A program made the translations under genes and the position numbers. Of a DNA stretch of 64,000 nt, positions 23,964 to 33,299 are shown piece by piece (the stretch's first letter is position 1; every line of letters begins with the position of its first letter). Source of the DNA: Flavimobilis marinus (lineage in GTDB: Bacteria > Actinomycetota > Actinomycetes > Actinomycetales > Cellulomonadaceae); NCBI RefSeq assembly GCF_900113055.1, contig NZ_FONZ01000002.1, positions 372,001 to 436,000 on the forward strand. Reading direction: 5' to 3'. The notes below the pieces were generated by a model, which had not been told where the DNA came from, searched no databases, and was given only the letters and a program-made list of their open reading frames with translations.

Positions 23964-26096
23964 ATGCAGATCTGGCCAGGACAGCCCTACCCCCTCGGTG
24001 CGACCTTCAACGGCACCGGCACGAACTTCGCACTCTTCTCCGAGGTCGCCGAGCGCGTCGAGCTCTGCCTCCTCGACGACGACGGCACCGAGACGCGGAT
24101 CGACGTCCCCGAGGTCGACGCCCACGTGTGGCACGCGTTCCTCCCGGGCGTCCAGCCCGGGCAGCGCTACGGCTACCGGGTGCACGGCCCGCACGACCCC
24201 GAGAACGGCCACCGCTGCAACCCCTCGAAGCTCCTCCTCGACCCGTACGCCAAGGCGATCGACGGCCAGATCGACGGCGACGAGTCCCTGTTCTCCTACC
24301 ACTTCGACGCCCCTGAGGGCGGCGAGCTCAACACGACCGACTCCGCGGCGCACACGATGACGTCCGTCGTCGTGAACCCGTTCTTCGACTGGGGCCACGA
24401 CCGTCCGCCGGGCCGGGACTACCACGAGAGCGTGATCTACGAGGCCCACGTGCGCGGCCTCACGCAGACTCACCCCGACATCCCCGAGGAGATCCGCGGT
24501 TCCTACGCGGCGCTCGGCCACCCGGCGATCGTGAGCTACCTGCAGGACCTGGGCATCACCGCGATCGAGCTCATGCCCGTCCACCAGTTCGTGAACGACC
24601 CCACGCTCCAGGACAAGGGTCTGTCCAACTACTGGGGCTACAACACGATCGGCTTCTTCGCCCCGCACAACGCCTACGCAGCCTCCGGCAGCCGCGGCCA
24701 GCAGGTGCAGGAGTTCAAGGCGATGGTCAAGACGCTGCACGAGGCCGGCATCGAGGTCATCCTCGACGTGGTCTACAACCACACGGCCGAGGGCAACCAC
24801 CTGGGCCCCACGCTCAGCTTCCGCGGCATCGACAACAGCGCCTACTACCGGCTCGTCGACGACTCCAAGGAGCACTACTTCGACACCACGGGCACCGGCA
24901 ACTCCCTGCTCATGCGCTCGCCGCACGTGCTGCAGCTAATCATGGACTCGCTGCGCTACTGGGTCACCGAGATGCACGTCGACGGGTTTCGCTTCGACCT
25001 GGCCGCCACCCTCGCCCGCCAGTTCCACGAGGTCGACCGGCTCTCGGCGTTCTTCGACATCGTCCAGCAGGACCCGATCATCAGCCAGGTCAAGCTCATC
25101 GCCGAGCCCTGGGACCTCGGCAGCGGCGGCTACCAGGTCGGCGGGTTCCCCCCGCTGTGGACCGAGTGGAACGGCAACTACCGCGACACCGTCCGAGACT
25201 TCTGGCGCGGCGAGCAGGCCACCCTGCCCGAGTTCGCCAGCCGCCTCACGGGCTCCTCCGACCTCTACGAGCACAGCGGCCGCAAGCCGATGGCCTCGAT
25301 CAACTTCGTCACCGCCCACGACGGCTTCACGCTCCGTGACCTCGTGTCCTACAACGAGAAGCACAACGAGGCCAACGGCGAGGGCAACAACGACGGGGAG
25401 AACCACAACCGCAGCTGGAACCACGGCGTCGAGGGACCGACGGACGACCCCGAGATCGCGGCCCTGCGCGCCCGGCAGCACCGGAACTTCCTGGCCACGC
25501 TCCTGCTCTCCCAGGGTGTGCCCATGATCGCGCACGGCGACGAGATCGCGCGCAGCCAGGGCGGGAACAACAACGGCTACTGCCAGGACAACGAGATCAC
25601 CTGGATGAGCTGGGAGCTGGACGCCGAGCGCCAGGACCTGCTGACGTTCACGCAGCGGCTCATCGCGCTGCGCCGCGACCACCCCGTGCTGCGCCGTCGC
25701 CGGTTCTTCACCGGCGACGTCCACCCCGACAACCCCGAGTCGGTCCCGGACATCGCGTGGCTCGACCCGAGCGGCACCCGGATGTCCGACGAGGACTGGG
25801 AGGTCAGCTTCGCCCGCTCCGTCATGGTGTTCATCAACGGTGAGGCGCTCACCGAGCCGGACGTCATGGGCGAGCGGATCGTCGACGACTCGTTCCTCGC
25901 GATCTTCAACGCCCACCGCGAGCCCATCGAGTTCTGCCTGCCGTCGGCGGAGTACGGCCCCGAGTGGACCGTGCTCTTCGCCACCGACCAGCCCGTCACG
26001 GACGAGTACGAGCGAGCGACGCACCCCGCCGAGGCGTGCATCGAGGTCGCGGCCCGCTCCGTGGTGCTCCTGAGCCGTGCTCCGCTGAAGGCCTGA
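23964..26096 (+). CDS. glgX: glycogen debranching enzyme GlgX/TreX
   Basis: 710 residues, GH13 isoamylase type, hydrolysing alpha-1,6 branches of glycogen. N-terminal CBM48 (about 1-110, YPLGATFNGTGTNFALFSEVAERVELCL) and the catalytic barrel with VIYEAHVRGLTQTHP, VILDVVYNHTAEG, DGFRFDLAATLAR (nucleophile Asp), KLIAEPWDLG (acid Glu) and INFVTAHDGFTL. The insert NEANGEGNNDGENHN is typical of GlgX. First gene of glgX-treY-treZ, where its product would feed linear maltodextrins to TreY. No SD is obvious before the ATG, so the mRNA may be leaderless, although no good TANNNT box is seen. Confidence 0.95.
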   Translation: MQIWPGQPYPLGATFNGTGTNFALFSEVAERVELCLLDDDGTETRIDVPEVDAHVWHAFLPGVQPGQRYGYRVHGPHDPENGHRCNPSKLLLDPYAKAIDGQIDGDESLFSYHFDAPEGGELNTTDSAAHTMTSVVVNPFFDWGHDRPPGRDYHESVIYEAHVRGLTQTHPDIPEEIRGSYAALGHPAIVSYLQDLGITAIELMPVHQFVNDPTLQDKGLSNYWGYNTIGFFAPHNAYAASGSRGQQVQEFKAMVKTLHEAGIEVILDVVYNHTAEGNHLGPTLSFRGIDNSAYYRLVDDSKEHYFDTTGTGNSLLMRSPHVLQLIMDSLRYWVTEMHVDGFRFDLAATLARQFHEVDRLSAFFDIVQQDPIISQVKLIAEPWDLGSGGYQVGGFPPLWTEWNGNYRDTVRDFWRGEQATLPEFASRLTGSSDLYEHSGRKPMASINFVTAHDGFTLRDLVSYNEKHNEANGEGNNDGENHNRSWNHGVEGPTDDPEIAALRARQHRNFLATLLLSQGVPMIAHGDEIARSQGGNNNGYCQDNEITWMSWELDAERQDLLTFTQRLIALRRDHPVLRRRRFFTGDVHPDNPESVPDIAWLDPSGTRMSDEDWEVSFARSVMVFINGEALTEPDVMGERIVDDSFLAIFNAHREPIEFCLPSAEYGPEWTVLFATDQPVTDEYERATHPAEACIEVAARSVVLLSRAPLKA

Positions 26097-26099
26097 CCG

Positions 26100-28643
26100 G
26101 TGGCCGTCGACACGACCAGCACCGACGCCGCCGCCGAGGAGCGGACGTCGCACCGCCGGCTGCCCGCCCCCGGCAAGCCCGTCCCCCTGTCCACCTACCG
26201 CCTGCAGCTCGGGGCGGACCTCACGTTCGACGACGTCGCCGCGCGCGTCGACTACTACGCCGCGCTGGGCGTCACGCACCTGTACCTGTCGCCGGTGCTG
26301 CAGGCCGCCCCGGGCTCGACCCACGGCTACGACGTCGTCGACCACGACCGAATCAGCGACGTGCTCGGCGGTCGGGCCGGCCTCGAGCGGCTGGCGGACG
26401 CGGCGCACGCGGCGGGCCTCGGCATGGTCGTGGACATCGTGCCGAACCACATGGCCGTGCCCACACCGGTGTGGCACAACCGCGCCCTGTGGTCGCTGCT
26501 CGCGCAGGGACCCGACTCCCCGTACGCGACGTGGTTCGACGTCGACTGGTCCGGCGGGGACGGCGCGCTGCTCATGCCCGTGCTCGGGTCGCGCATCGGC
26601 GACCTCATCGGCTCGGGCGACCTCACGGTGGACGAGGTCGAGATCGACACGGGCGACGGCCCGGAGCTCCGGACCGCGCTGCGGTACTTCGAGCACGTGT
26701 TCCCCGTCCGCGCGGGGACCGAGTCCCTGCCGCTGGCCGAGCTGCTGGAGCGCCAGCACTACCGGCTCGCGCACTGGCGCGTCGGCGACGAGGAGCTCAA
26801 CTACCGGCGCTTCTTCGACGTCGGCACCCTCGCGGCCATCCGCGTCGAGGACCCCGAGGTCTTCGACGCGACGCACGCCCTGATCCTCGACCTCCTGGCC
26901 ACAGGCATCGTCGACGGGCTGCGGATCGACCACCCCGACGGCCTTGCGGATCCCGCCGGCTACCTGGAGCGGCTCGCGGAGGCGAGCGGCAACGCCTGGG
27001 TGGTCGTCGAGAAGATCCTCGCGGGCGAGGAGACGCTCTCCCCCGACTGGGAGACCGCCGGCACCACGGGGTACGAGGGGCTCTGGCGCCTGCAGTCGAC
27101 CTTCGTGGACCCCGGCGGCGCGACGTCGCTCGCGATCATCCTCGAGGAGCTCACGGGCGACTCGGTCGGCGACCTGCCGGCCCTGGTGGAGGAGGCCAAG
27201 CGGGAGATCGTCGCCGGACCCCTGTATGCCGAGCTGGACCGGCTCACGGACCTGGCCGCCGAGGTCTGCCGTGCGGACATCCGGCTGCGCGACCACACGT
27301 GGCGCGCCATCAACGAGTGCCTGCGCGAGCTGCTCATCGCGTTCGACCGCTACCGTGCGTACGCCCGCCCGGGGCTCGAGACCCATGCGACCGCGGTGCA
27401 GGCCATGCACCAGGCGGCGGCGCGGGCACGCCTGCGCCTGGACGAGACTCGCTGGGCCACGCTCGACCTCGTCGTCGATCTGCTCCTCGGCCGGGAGGCC
27501 GGCAGCGCCGGACGCACCCGCGAGGCGCGCCGCGACGAGCTCGTCGTACGCTTCCAGCAGGTATGCGGGGCCGTGATGGCCAAGGGCGTGGAGGACACCG
27601 CGTTCTACCGCTGGACGCACCTGACGTCGCTGTGCGAGGTGGGCGGCGAGCCCGCGCACTTCGGCTTCAGCCCCGACGAGCTCCACGCGTTCGCCCTCCG
27701 GTTCGGCCAGCTCACCCCGGCAGCGATGACCACCACGTCCACGCACGACACCAAGCGCGGCGAGGACACCCGCGCCCGCATCGGCGTGCTCAGCGAGCAC
27801 GCCGAGGAGTGGGCGCAGACGGTCCGCGAGCTGCACCGCCTGAGCGCCGGGTACCGGTCCAAGCGCGTAGACGGCCGCACCGAGAACCTGCTGTGGCAGA
27901 CGCTCGTGGGCACCTGGGCCCACGAGGCTCCGATCGCGCTCGAACGCCTGGAGCCGTACCTGCTCAAGGCGACCCGGGAAGCCAAGACGCACACGACGTG
28001 GACGGCACCCGACGAGCGCTACGAGAGCGCCGTCCTCAGCCTGGCGCGGGAGGCCGTGGCCGATCCCGCGGTGCTCAACGTCCTGGCCGACTGGAACAAC
28101 CGCACGGCGGCCGACGTCCGTGCGGCCACGCTGGGCACCAAGCTCGTCCAGCTGACCCTGCCGGGGGTCGCCGACGTCTACCAAGGCTCGGAGATCGTCG
28201 GGCCGACGCTCGTGGACCCGGACAACCGGCGCCCGGTGGACATCGACGCCCTGCGCGCCGCGCTCGAGCACCTCGACGGCGGCGGCAACCCGCACGACCT
28301 CGGCGAGGAGAAGCTCCTGGTCACGTCGCGCGCGCTGCGCGTGCGCCGTGACCATGCGGACGCGTTCGTGAGCGAGCACGCCGGGTATCTCCCGCTGCCG
28401 ACGTCGAGCGGGCACCTGTTCGCGTTCGCGCGGACGGCCGACGGCGTCCCGCGCACGGTCACGCTCGCCACCCGCCTGCACCACCGGCTGCACCACCAGG
28501 GCGGCTGGGGCGGGCACCGCGTCGTGCTGCCCGAGGGCACGTGGCGGTGCACGTTGACAGGCGCGGTCTTCTCGGGCGAGACGCCGATCGCGAGCCTGCT
28601 CGAGCGTTACCCCGTCGCGCTGCTCGTCCGTGAGGAGGACTGA
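26100..28643 (+). CDS. treY: maltooligosyltrehalose synthase
   Basis: 847 residues, GH13. It isomerises the reducing-end alpha-1,4 bond of a maltodextrin to the alpha-1,1 bond of trehalose. Motifs: STYRLQLGADLTFDDVAARVDYYAALGVTHLYLSPV at the N-terminus, GMVVDIVPNHMA, VDGLRIDHPDGLADP (nucleophile Asp), VVVEKILAGEETL (acid Glu) and TTSTHDTKRGEDTRAR. The length agrees with the family (about 750-850). The GTG start lies 3 bases after the glgX stop, and the stop overlaps the treZ ATG. Confidence 0.95.
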   Translation: MAVDTTSTDAAAEERTSHRRLPAPGKPVPLSTYRLQLGADLTFDDVAARVDYYAALGVTHLYLSPVLQAAPGSTHGYDVVDHDRISDVLGGRAGLERLADAAHAAGLGMVVDIVPNHMAVPTPVWHNRALWSLLAQGPDSPYATWFDVDWSGGDGALLMPVLGSRIGDLIGSGDLTVDEVEIDTGDGPELRTALRYFEHVFPVRAGTESLPLAELLERQHYRLAHWRVGDEELNYRRFFDVGTLAAIRVEDPEVFDATHALILDLLATGIVDGLRIDHPDGLADPAGYLERLAEASGNAWVVVEKILAGEETLSPDWETAGTTGYEGLWRLQSTFVDPGGATSLAIILEELTGDSVGDLPALVEEAKREIVAGPLYAELDRLTDLAAEVCRADIRLRDHTWRAINECLRELLIAFDRYRAYARPGLETHATAVQAMHQAAARARLRLDETRWATLDLVVDLLLGREAGSAGRTREARRDELVVRFQQVCGAVMAKGVEDTAFYRWTHLTSLCEVGGEPAHFGFSPDELHAFALRFGQLTPAAMTTTSTHDTKRGEDTRARIGVLSEHAEEWAQTVRELHRLSAGYRSKRVDGRTENLLWQTLVGTWAHEAPIALERLEPYLLKATREAKTHTTWTAPDERYESAVLSLAREAVADPAVLNVLADWNNRTAADVRAATLGTKLVQLTLPGVADVYQGSEIVGPTLVDPDNRRPVDIDALRAALEHLDGGGNPHDLGEEKLLVTSRALRVRRDHADAFVSEHAGYLPLPTSSGHLFAFARTADGVPRTVTLATRLHHRLHHQGGWGGHRVVLPEGTWRCTLTGAVFSGETPIASLLERYPVALLVREED

Positions 28644-30427
28644 TGATCCCTGCGCTGTGGGCCCCGGAGGCCACCCGCGTCGAGCTTGCCGTGCCGCCCG
28701 CAGAGGACCACGCGGGCGTGCGTCATCCGATGCGCCCCGACCCCACCAACCCGAGCGGTCCGGGCTGGTGGATCGCCGACGTGGACCTGCCCGCCGGCAC
28801 CGACTATGCCTTCGCGGTCGACGGCGGCGAGCCGCGACCGGACCCGCGCAGCTCCTGGCAGCCCGCGGGGCCGCACGGGCCCAGCCGGGTGTTCGACGCG
28901 ACCGGCTACGACTGGTCCGACGACGCGTGGCCAGGCCGGGACGCCCGCGGTGCCGTCACCTACGAGCTGCACGTGGGCACGTTCACGCCGCAGGGCACGC
29001 TCGACGCCGCGGCGGGCAAGCTCGAGCACCTGGCCGCGCTCGGCGTCGAGATGGTCGAGCTCATGCCGCTCGCGGAGTTCACCGGCGAGCGCGGGTGGGG
29101 CTACGACGGCGTCAACCTCTACGCCGTGCACCACGCGTACGGCGGTCCGGCCGCCCTGCAGCGGTTCGTCGACGCCGCGCACGGACACGGCCTGGGCGTG
29201 TGCCTCGACGTGGTCTACAACCACCTCGGGCCGTCCGGGAACTACCTCAGCGAGGCGGGCCCCTACTTCACCGACGAGCACCACACCCCGTGGGGCGCGG
29301 CGGTGAACCTCGACCAGGACGGCAGCGAGGGCGTGCGCCGGTGGATCTGCGACAACGCGCTGCGCTGGTTCGCCGACTTCCACGTGGATGCCCTGCGCCT
29401 GGACGCCGTGCACGCGCTCGTCGACGACTCCCCGACGCACATCCTCGCCCAGCTGTCCGCAGAGACCGCCGACCTCGCGCTCGAGCTCGGCCGCCCCCTG
29501 TCGCTCGTCGCGGAGTCAGACCTCAACGACGTCGCGATGATCACGCCGGTCGCGGACAGCGGGTGCGGCATGACCGCCCAGTGGGCCGACGACGTGCACC
29601 ACGCCCTGCACGCCTGGCTCACCGGCGAGGAGCACGGGTACTACGTGGACTTCGGCTCCGGCGAGGTGCTCGCCAAGGCGCTGACCCGGGCATTCGTGCA
29701 CGACGGCAGCCACTCGACCTTCCGGGGCCGCTCGTGGGGCCGTCCGGTCCCGCCGGAGACGGACGGCCGCCAGCTGGTGGTCTTCGCCTCCAACCACGAC
29801 CAGGTGGGCAACCGGGCCCTCGGTGACCGCCCGGCGGCGCGCCTCTCCGTGGACGAGCTCGGCGTGAGTGCCGCCCTCGTGCTGCTCTCCCCCTTCACCC
29901 CCATGATCTTCATGGGCGAGGAGTGGGGCGCGCGCACGCCGTTCCAGTTCTTCACCGACCACCCGGACCCCGAGCTCGGGCAGGCCGTGAGCGAGGGCCG
30001 CATGAGCGAGTTCGGCTCGCACGGCTGGGACGCCCTGTACGGCGGCCGCGTCGAGGTGCCTGACCCGCAGCTGGAGTCCACGTTCGCCGCGAGCCGCCTC
30101 GACTGGACGGAGCCCGAGACCGGTGAGCACGCGCGTCTGCTGGCCTGGAACCAGCAGCTGATTCGGCTGCGCGCCGAGGTCCCCGCGTTGACCGACGGGA
30201 ACCTGGCGGCGACGACCGTCGAGGCGAGCGCCGACGCCGTCGTCATGCACCGCGGCGACGTCACCGTGCTCGCGTGGCGCCCCGCGTCCGAGGGCACCGA
30301 GACTCGTACGCACCCGACCGACGGCCGCCCGGTGCTCGCCACCTGGGGCGTGGTCGACGCCTCACCCCAGTCCGCGAGCGTGACGGCCGACGGCGCCGGC
30401 GTCGTCGTCCTCGGCCCGCGAGCCTGA
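28643..30427 (+). CDS. treZ: maltooligosyltrehalose trehalohydrolase
   Basis: 594 residues, GH13. It releases free trehalose from the TreY product. Motifs: YELHVGTFTPQGTLDAA, MPLAEFTGERGWGYDGVNLYAVHHAYGG, GVCLDVVYNHLGPSGNYL, VDALRLDAVHALVDDS (nucleophile Asp), SLVAESDLND (acid Glu), FASNHDQVGNR and MIFMGEEWGARTPF. The ATG overlaps the treY stop (TGATG), so it is coupled. With glgX and treY it completes the starch/glycogen-to-trehalose route, making a compatible solute. Confidence 0.95.
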   Translation: MIPALWAPEATRVELAVPPAEDHAGVRHPMRPDPTNPSGPGWWIADVDLPAGTDYAFAVDGGEPRPDPRSSWQPAGPHGPSRVFDATGYDWSDDAWPGRDARGAVTYELHVGTFTPQGTLDAAAGKLEHLAALGVEMVELMPLAEFTGERGWGYDGVNLYAVHHAYGGPAALQRFVDAAHGHGLGVCLDVVYNHLGPSGNYLSEAGPYFTDEHHTPWGAAVNLDQDGSEGVRRWICDNALRWFADFHVDALRLDAVHALVDDSPTHILAQLSAETADLALELGRPLSLVAESDLNDVAMITPVADSGCGMTAQWADDVHHALHAWLTGEEHGYYVDFGSGEVLAKALTRAFVHDGSHSTFRGRSWGRPVPPETDGRQLVVFASNHDQVGNRALGDRPAARLSVDELGVSAALVLLSPFTPMIFMGEEWGARTPFQFFTDHPDPELGQAVSEGRMSEFGSHGWDALYGGRVEVPDPQLESTFAASRLDWTEPETGEHARLLAWNQQLIRLRAEVPALTDGNLAATTVEASADAVVMHRGDVTVLAWRPASEGTETRTHPTDGRPVLATWGVVDASPQSASVTADGAGVVVLGPRA

Positions 30428-30467
30428 CCCGCACGTCCCCCTCACCCACGGAAGAGCGAGGTGCACC

Positions 30468-31391
30468 ATGGCGAAGAGCAAGGGCGACAAGAAGAAGGAC
30501 GCCAAGGACAAGAAGGAGACGCGGCCCAAGGAGCAGCGCGTCGAGGTCCCGACCTCGGCCGCTCTGCGCGTCGGCCCGGACTTCAGCTGGGAGGACGTCG
30601 ACGAGCGCGCCACACCCGGGTGGGACGGGGACAAGGCGGCCGCCGCCGTGCACCTGGCCGCCCGCGCGGACGAGCTGTCCGACCTTCAGGAACGTCTATA
30701 CGCGCACGGCCGCACCGGCGGTGACCGGTCGGTGCTGCTGGTGCTGCAGGGCATGGACACGGCCGGCAAGGGCGGCATCGTCCGCCACGTCCTGGGCCTG
30801 GTCGACCCCCAGGGTGTGGCCCTGCGTTCGTTCGGCGTCCCGACGCCGGAGGAGCTGCGCCACCACTACCTGTGGCGCGTCCGGCGCGCACTCCCCCGCC
30901 CCGGCCAGATCGGCGTCTTCGACCGGTCGCACTACGAGGACGTGCTCGTCACCCGCGTCCGCGGCTTGGTCGACGAGGCCGAGGTCCCCGCGAGGTTCGA
31001 GGAGATCAACCGGTTCGAGCGCAAGCTCGTCGAGTCCGGTACGACGATCATCAAGGTGGCGATGGCCGTGTCGTACGACGAGCAGGGCGCGCGGCTGCGC
31101 GAGCGCCTCGAACGGCCCGAGAAGCACTGGAAGTACAACCCCGGGGACATCGACGCCCGCGTCGAGTGGCCCGAGTACCGGCGCGTGTACGCGGAGGCGA
31201 TCCGCGCCACGAGCACCGAGCACGCACCCTGGCACCTGGTGCCCGCGGACCGCAAGTGGTTCGCGCGTCTGGCGGTCGGCGAGCTGCTGCTCGAGGCCCT
31301 GCGCGGACTGGAGCTCGCGTGGCCGACGGCCGACTTCGACGTCGCCCACGAACTCGAGCGGCTCAGCGCGTCGGACGATCTCCCGCACTGA
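30468..31391 (+). CDS. ppk2: polyphosphate kinase 2 family protein
   Basis: 307 residues. A Lys-rich, low-complexity N-terminus (1-25) is followed by the PPK2 domain: Walker A GMDTAGKGG (95-103), lid region RSFGVPTPEELRHHYLWRVRRALP, and Walker B IGVFDRSHYEDVLV (148-161). It belongs to the short single-domain class that phosphorylates AMP or ADP with polyphosphate; class III enzymes do both. The basic tail may bind polyphosphate. It follows the trehalose operon after 40 bases with its own SD (GAGCGAGG), and its last 29 bases overlap the convergent zapE. Confidence 0.88.
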   Translation: MAKSKGDKKKDAKDKKETRPKEQRVEVPTSAALRVGPDFSWEDVDERATPGWDGDKAAAAVHLAARADELSDLQERLYAHGRTGGDRSVLLVLQGMDTAGKGGIVRHVLGLVDPQGVALRSFGVPTPEELRHHYLWRVRRALPRPGQIGVFDRSHYEDVLVTRVRGLVDEAEVPARFEEINRFERKLVESGTTIIKVAMAVSYDEQGARLRERLERPEKHWKYNPGDIDARVEWPEYRRVYAEAIRATSTEHAPWHLVPADRKWFARLAVGELLLEALRGLELAWPTADFDVAHELERLSASDDLPH

Positions 31392-32412
31392 CGCCCGCGA
31401 CCTCGCGACCCATCGTCTCGAGCGCGCCCAGCCGGGAGAGGGTCCGGTAGTACTTCTTGCGGTACCCACCAGCGAGCATCGCGGGGGTGAAGAGGTCGTG
31501 CAGCCCGCTCCCACCCAGCAGCACGGGCACGTCGCGGTCGTAGAGCCGGTCGACGAGCACGACGAGCCGCAGCGCCTCGTCCTGGCGCTCAACGGTCCGC
31601 ACACCACGCAGGCCGACGAGCGTCACCCCGTCGAGCAGCGCGCTGTACCGGCTCGGGTGCACGGTGCTCAGGTGCCCGAGCAGGTCGTCGAACAGGTCGC
31701 AGGTAGCGCCCGGGTGACCTGCCGTGCCGGCCCGGACGGCGTCGTCGGACAGCCCGCCCGCGTCGGTGACGACCGGCCGGTGGCGATAGTCCTCGCCGTC
31801 GACCCGCAGCACCTCGAAGCGCGCGGCGAGCGCCTGGATCTCACGCAGGAAGTCCTCCGCGGCGAACCTGCCCTCACCGAGGGAGCCCGGAAGCGTGTTG
31901 GAGGTCGCGGCGAGGGCGACGTCGCGGTCGGCGAGCTCGCGCAGCAGCCGGCTCATCAGGACGGTGTCCCCCGGGTCGTCCAGCTCGAACTCGTCGATGC
32001 ACACCAGAGCGTGCTCGCTCAGCGCGTCAACCGTCGCCGCGAACCCGAGCGCACCCACGAGGTTGGTGTACTCGACGAACGTCCCGAACGCGGTGCGTTC
32101 GGTGCCCACGGCATGCGCGAGCGCGGCCAGCAGGTGCGTCTTGCCGACGCCGAAGCCGCCGTCCAGGTAGACGGCGGGGGTCGCGGGACGCCGCCGCAGC
32201 CAGCTGCCGAACCCGCGTGACGGTGCGAGCGCCTCGGCCACCTCGGCGAGGCGCTGCAGAGCGCGCTGCTGGCTGGGATGAGCCGGGTCCGGCACGTACG
32301 AGGCGAAGGTGGCCTCGGCGAAGTGCCGAGGCGGGACGAGGTCGGCCAGGAGGCGTTCGCGGCCCACGGCGGGACGGACGTCGACCAAGGAGCGCGGGGA
32401 CGAGGGACTCAC
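31363..32412 (-). CDS. zapE: ZapE/AFG1-like P-loop ATPase
   Basis: About 349 residues. Walker A DGGFGVGKTHL (about 87-97), Walker B ALVCIDEFELDDPGD, sensor-1 AATSNTLPGSLGEGRF, and a C-terminal FDDLLGHLSTVHPSRYSALLDG segment are the ZapE/AFG1 hallmarks. The E. coli homologue acts at the division ring under stress; AFG1 proteins are chaperone-like. A TTG at 32418 is in frame, but TAACCT, 8 bases before GTG 32412, suggests the GTG is the first codon of a leaderless mRNA. Convergent 29-base overlap with ppk2. Confidence 0.85.
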   Translation of the reverse strand: MSPSSPRSLVDVRPAVGRERLLADLVPPRHFAEATFASYVPDPAHPSQQRALQRLAEVAEALAPSRGFGSWLRRRPATPAVYLDGGFGVGKTHLLAALAHAVGTERTAFGTFVEYTNLVGALGFAATVDALSEHALVCIDEFELDDPGDTVLMSRLLRELADRDVALAATSNTLPGSLGEGRFAAEDFLREIQALAARFEVLRVDGEDYRHRPVVTDAGGLSDDAVRAGTAGHPGATCDLFDDLLGHLSTVHPSRYSALLDGVTLVGLRGVRTVERQDEALRLVVLVDRLYDRDVPVLLGGSGLHDLFTPAMLAGGYRKKYYRTLSRLGALETMGREVAGVSAGDRPTR

Positions 32413-32420
32413 GAGCAACC

Positions 32421-32426
32421 AGGTTA
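32421..32426 (-). promoter_or_regulatory. -10 box TAACCT of zapE
   Basis: TAACCT on the minus strand, 8 bases before GTG 32412. It lies in the 80-base divergent region shared with the RibD-like reductase gene. Confidence 0.4.
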
Positions 32427-32480
32427 CGTGCCCGCCGACGCTCCCGCGGACCCGTCAGGCGTGATCTCCGTCGGCGCGGA

Positions 32481-32486
32481 TAGGGT
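32481..32486 (+). promoter_or_regulatory. -10 box TAGGGT of the RibD-like reductase gene
   Basis: TAGGGT, 6 bases before ATG 32493; leaderless arrangement. Confidence 0.5.
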
Positions 32487-32492
32487 GCGAGC

Positions 32493-33269
32493 ATGGCTGC
32501 TCGCGTCCTCCCCCCGCTCGACCTGCTGCTTGGCCCCGACGCTCCGCGCACGATCGAGGTGCACGCCGGCGAGCCCGACCTGGGTGCGCTGTTCCGGGTG
32601 CCGGGGGACGGACCGCTCGTGCGCGCCAACATGATCGCGACGATCGACGGTGCCGCGTGGGGGCCAGACCGGCGCTCGGGATCGATCAACGGCCCCGCCG
32701 ACTGGCGCGTCTTCCGCATCCTGCGCGCGCTGTCGGACGTCGTGCTCGTGGGGGCAGGCACGGCACGCGCCGAGGAGTACCGGCCGTGGCGTGTGCCGGC
32801 CGACCTGCAGGATCTCCGTGCCGCCGCGGGGCTGGCGCCGGAGCTCGAGATGGCCGTCGTCACCCGGACGGGCAGCCTGCCCCCGGGCCTGCGCGTCGTC
32901 GACCGGCCCCCGCTGGTGTGCACGAGCGAGGCGGGCGCCGATCGGCTGGGCTCCGACGCGGACCCGGAGCGCACGATCGTCGCCGGTGCCACCGAGGTGG
33001 ACCTGGCCGCCGTGCTGGACGCGCTGGCCGCACGCGGTCTCGACCGCGTCCTCGCCGAGGGCGGCCCGGAGCTGCTGGGCGCACTCGTCGCCACCGACCT
33101 CGTCGACGAGCTGTGCCTCACGACGAGCCCGTCGGTCGTGGGCGCCGGACCGGGCCGCATCCTCGGCGGCCCGGCCTTCGGCGAGGTCAGGCCCGCTCGG
33201 CTCGCGCACCTGCTGCACGCGGACGGCATGCTGCTCGCGCGCTGGGTGCTCGACGGCTCCGAGCGCTAG
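32493..33269 (+). CDS. pyrimidine reductase (RibD C-terminal domain-like) family protein
   Basis: 258 residues with the dihydrofolate-reductase-like fold of the RibD reductase domain. It shows VRANMIATIDGAAWG (about 43-57), VFRILRALSDVVLVGAGTARAEEY (about 72-95), LDRVLAEGGPELLGALVATDLVDELCLT and GRILGGPAF. No deaminase domain is attached. In actinobacteria such proteins are annotated as pyrimidine reductases, of either riboflavin biosynthesis or unknown function. NADPH is the likely cofactor. It stands alone; the TAGGGT box indicates a leaderless mRNA. Confidence 0.8.
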   Translation: MAARVLPPLDLLLGPDAPRTIEVHAGEPDLGALFRVPGDGPLVRANMIATIDGAAWGPDRRSGSINGPADWRVFRILRALSDVVLVGAGTARAEEYRPWRVPADLQDLRAAAGLAPELEMAVVTRTGSLPPGLRVVDRPPLVCTSEAGADRLGSDADPERTIVAGATEVDLAAVLDALAARGLDRVLAEGGPELLGALVATDLVDELCLTTSPSVVGAGPGRILGGPAFGEVRPARLAHLLHADGMLLARWVLDGSER

Positions 33270-33299
33270 TCGTCCAGCAGGACGGCCAGGCGCCCCCGG

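Noticed and set aside
24936..28517. 1193-residue minus-strand frame opposite glgX-treY
   Set aside because: Val/Arg/Gly-rich antisense shadow of high-GC GH13 genes; the plus-strand products have all catalytic motifs.
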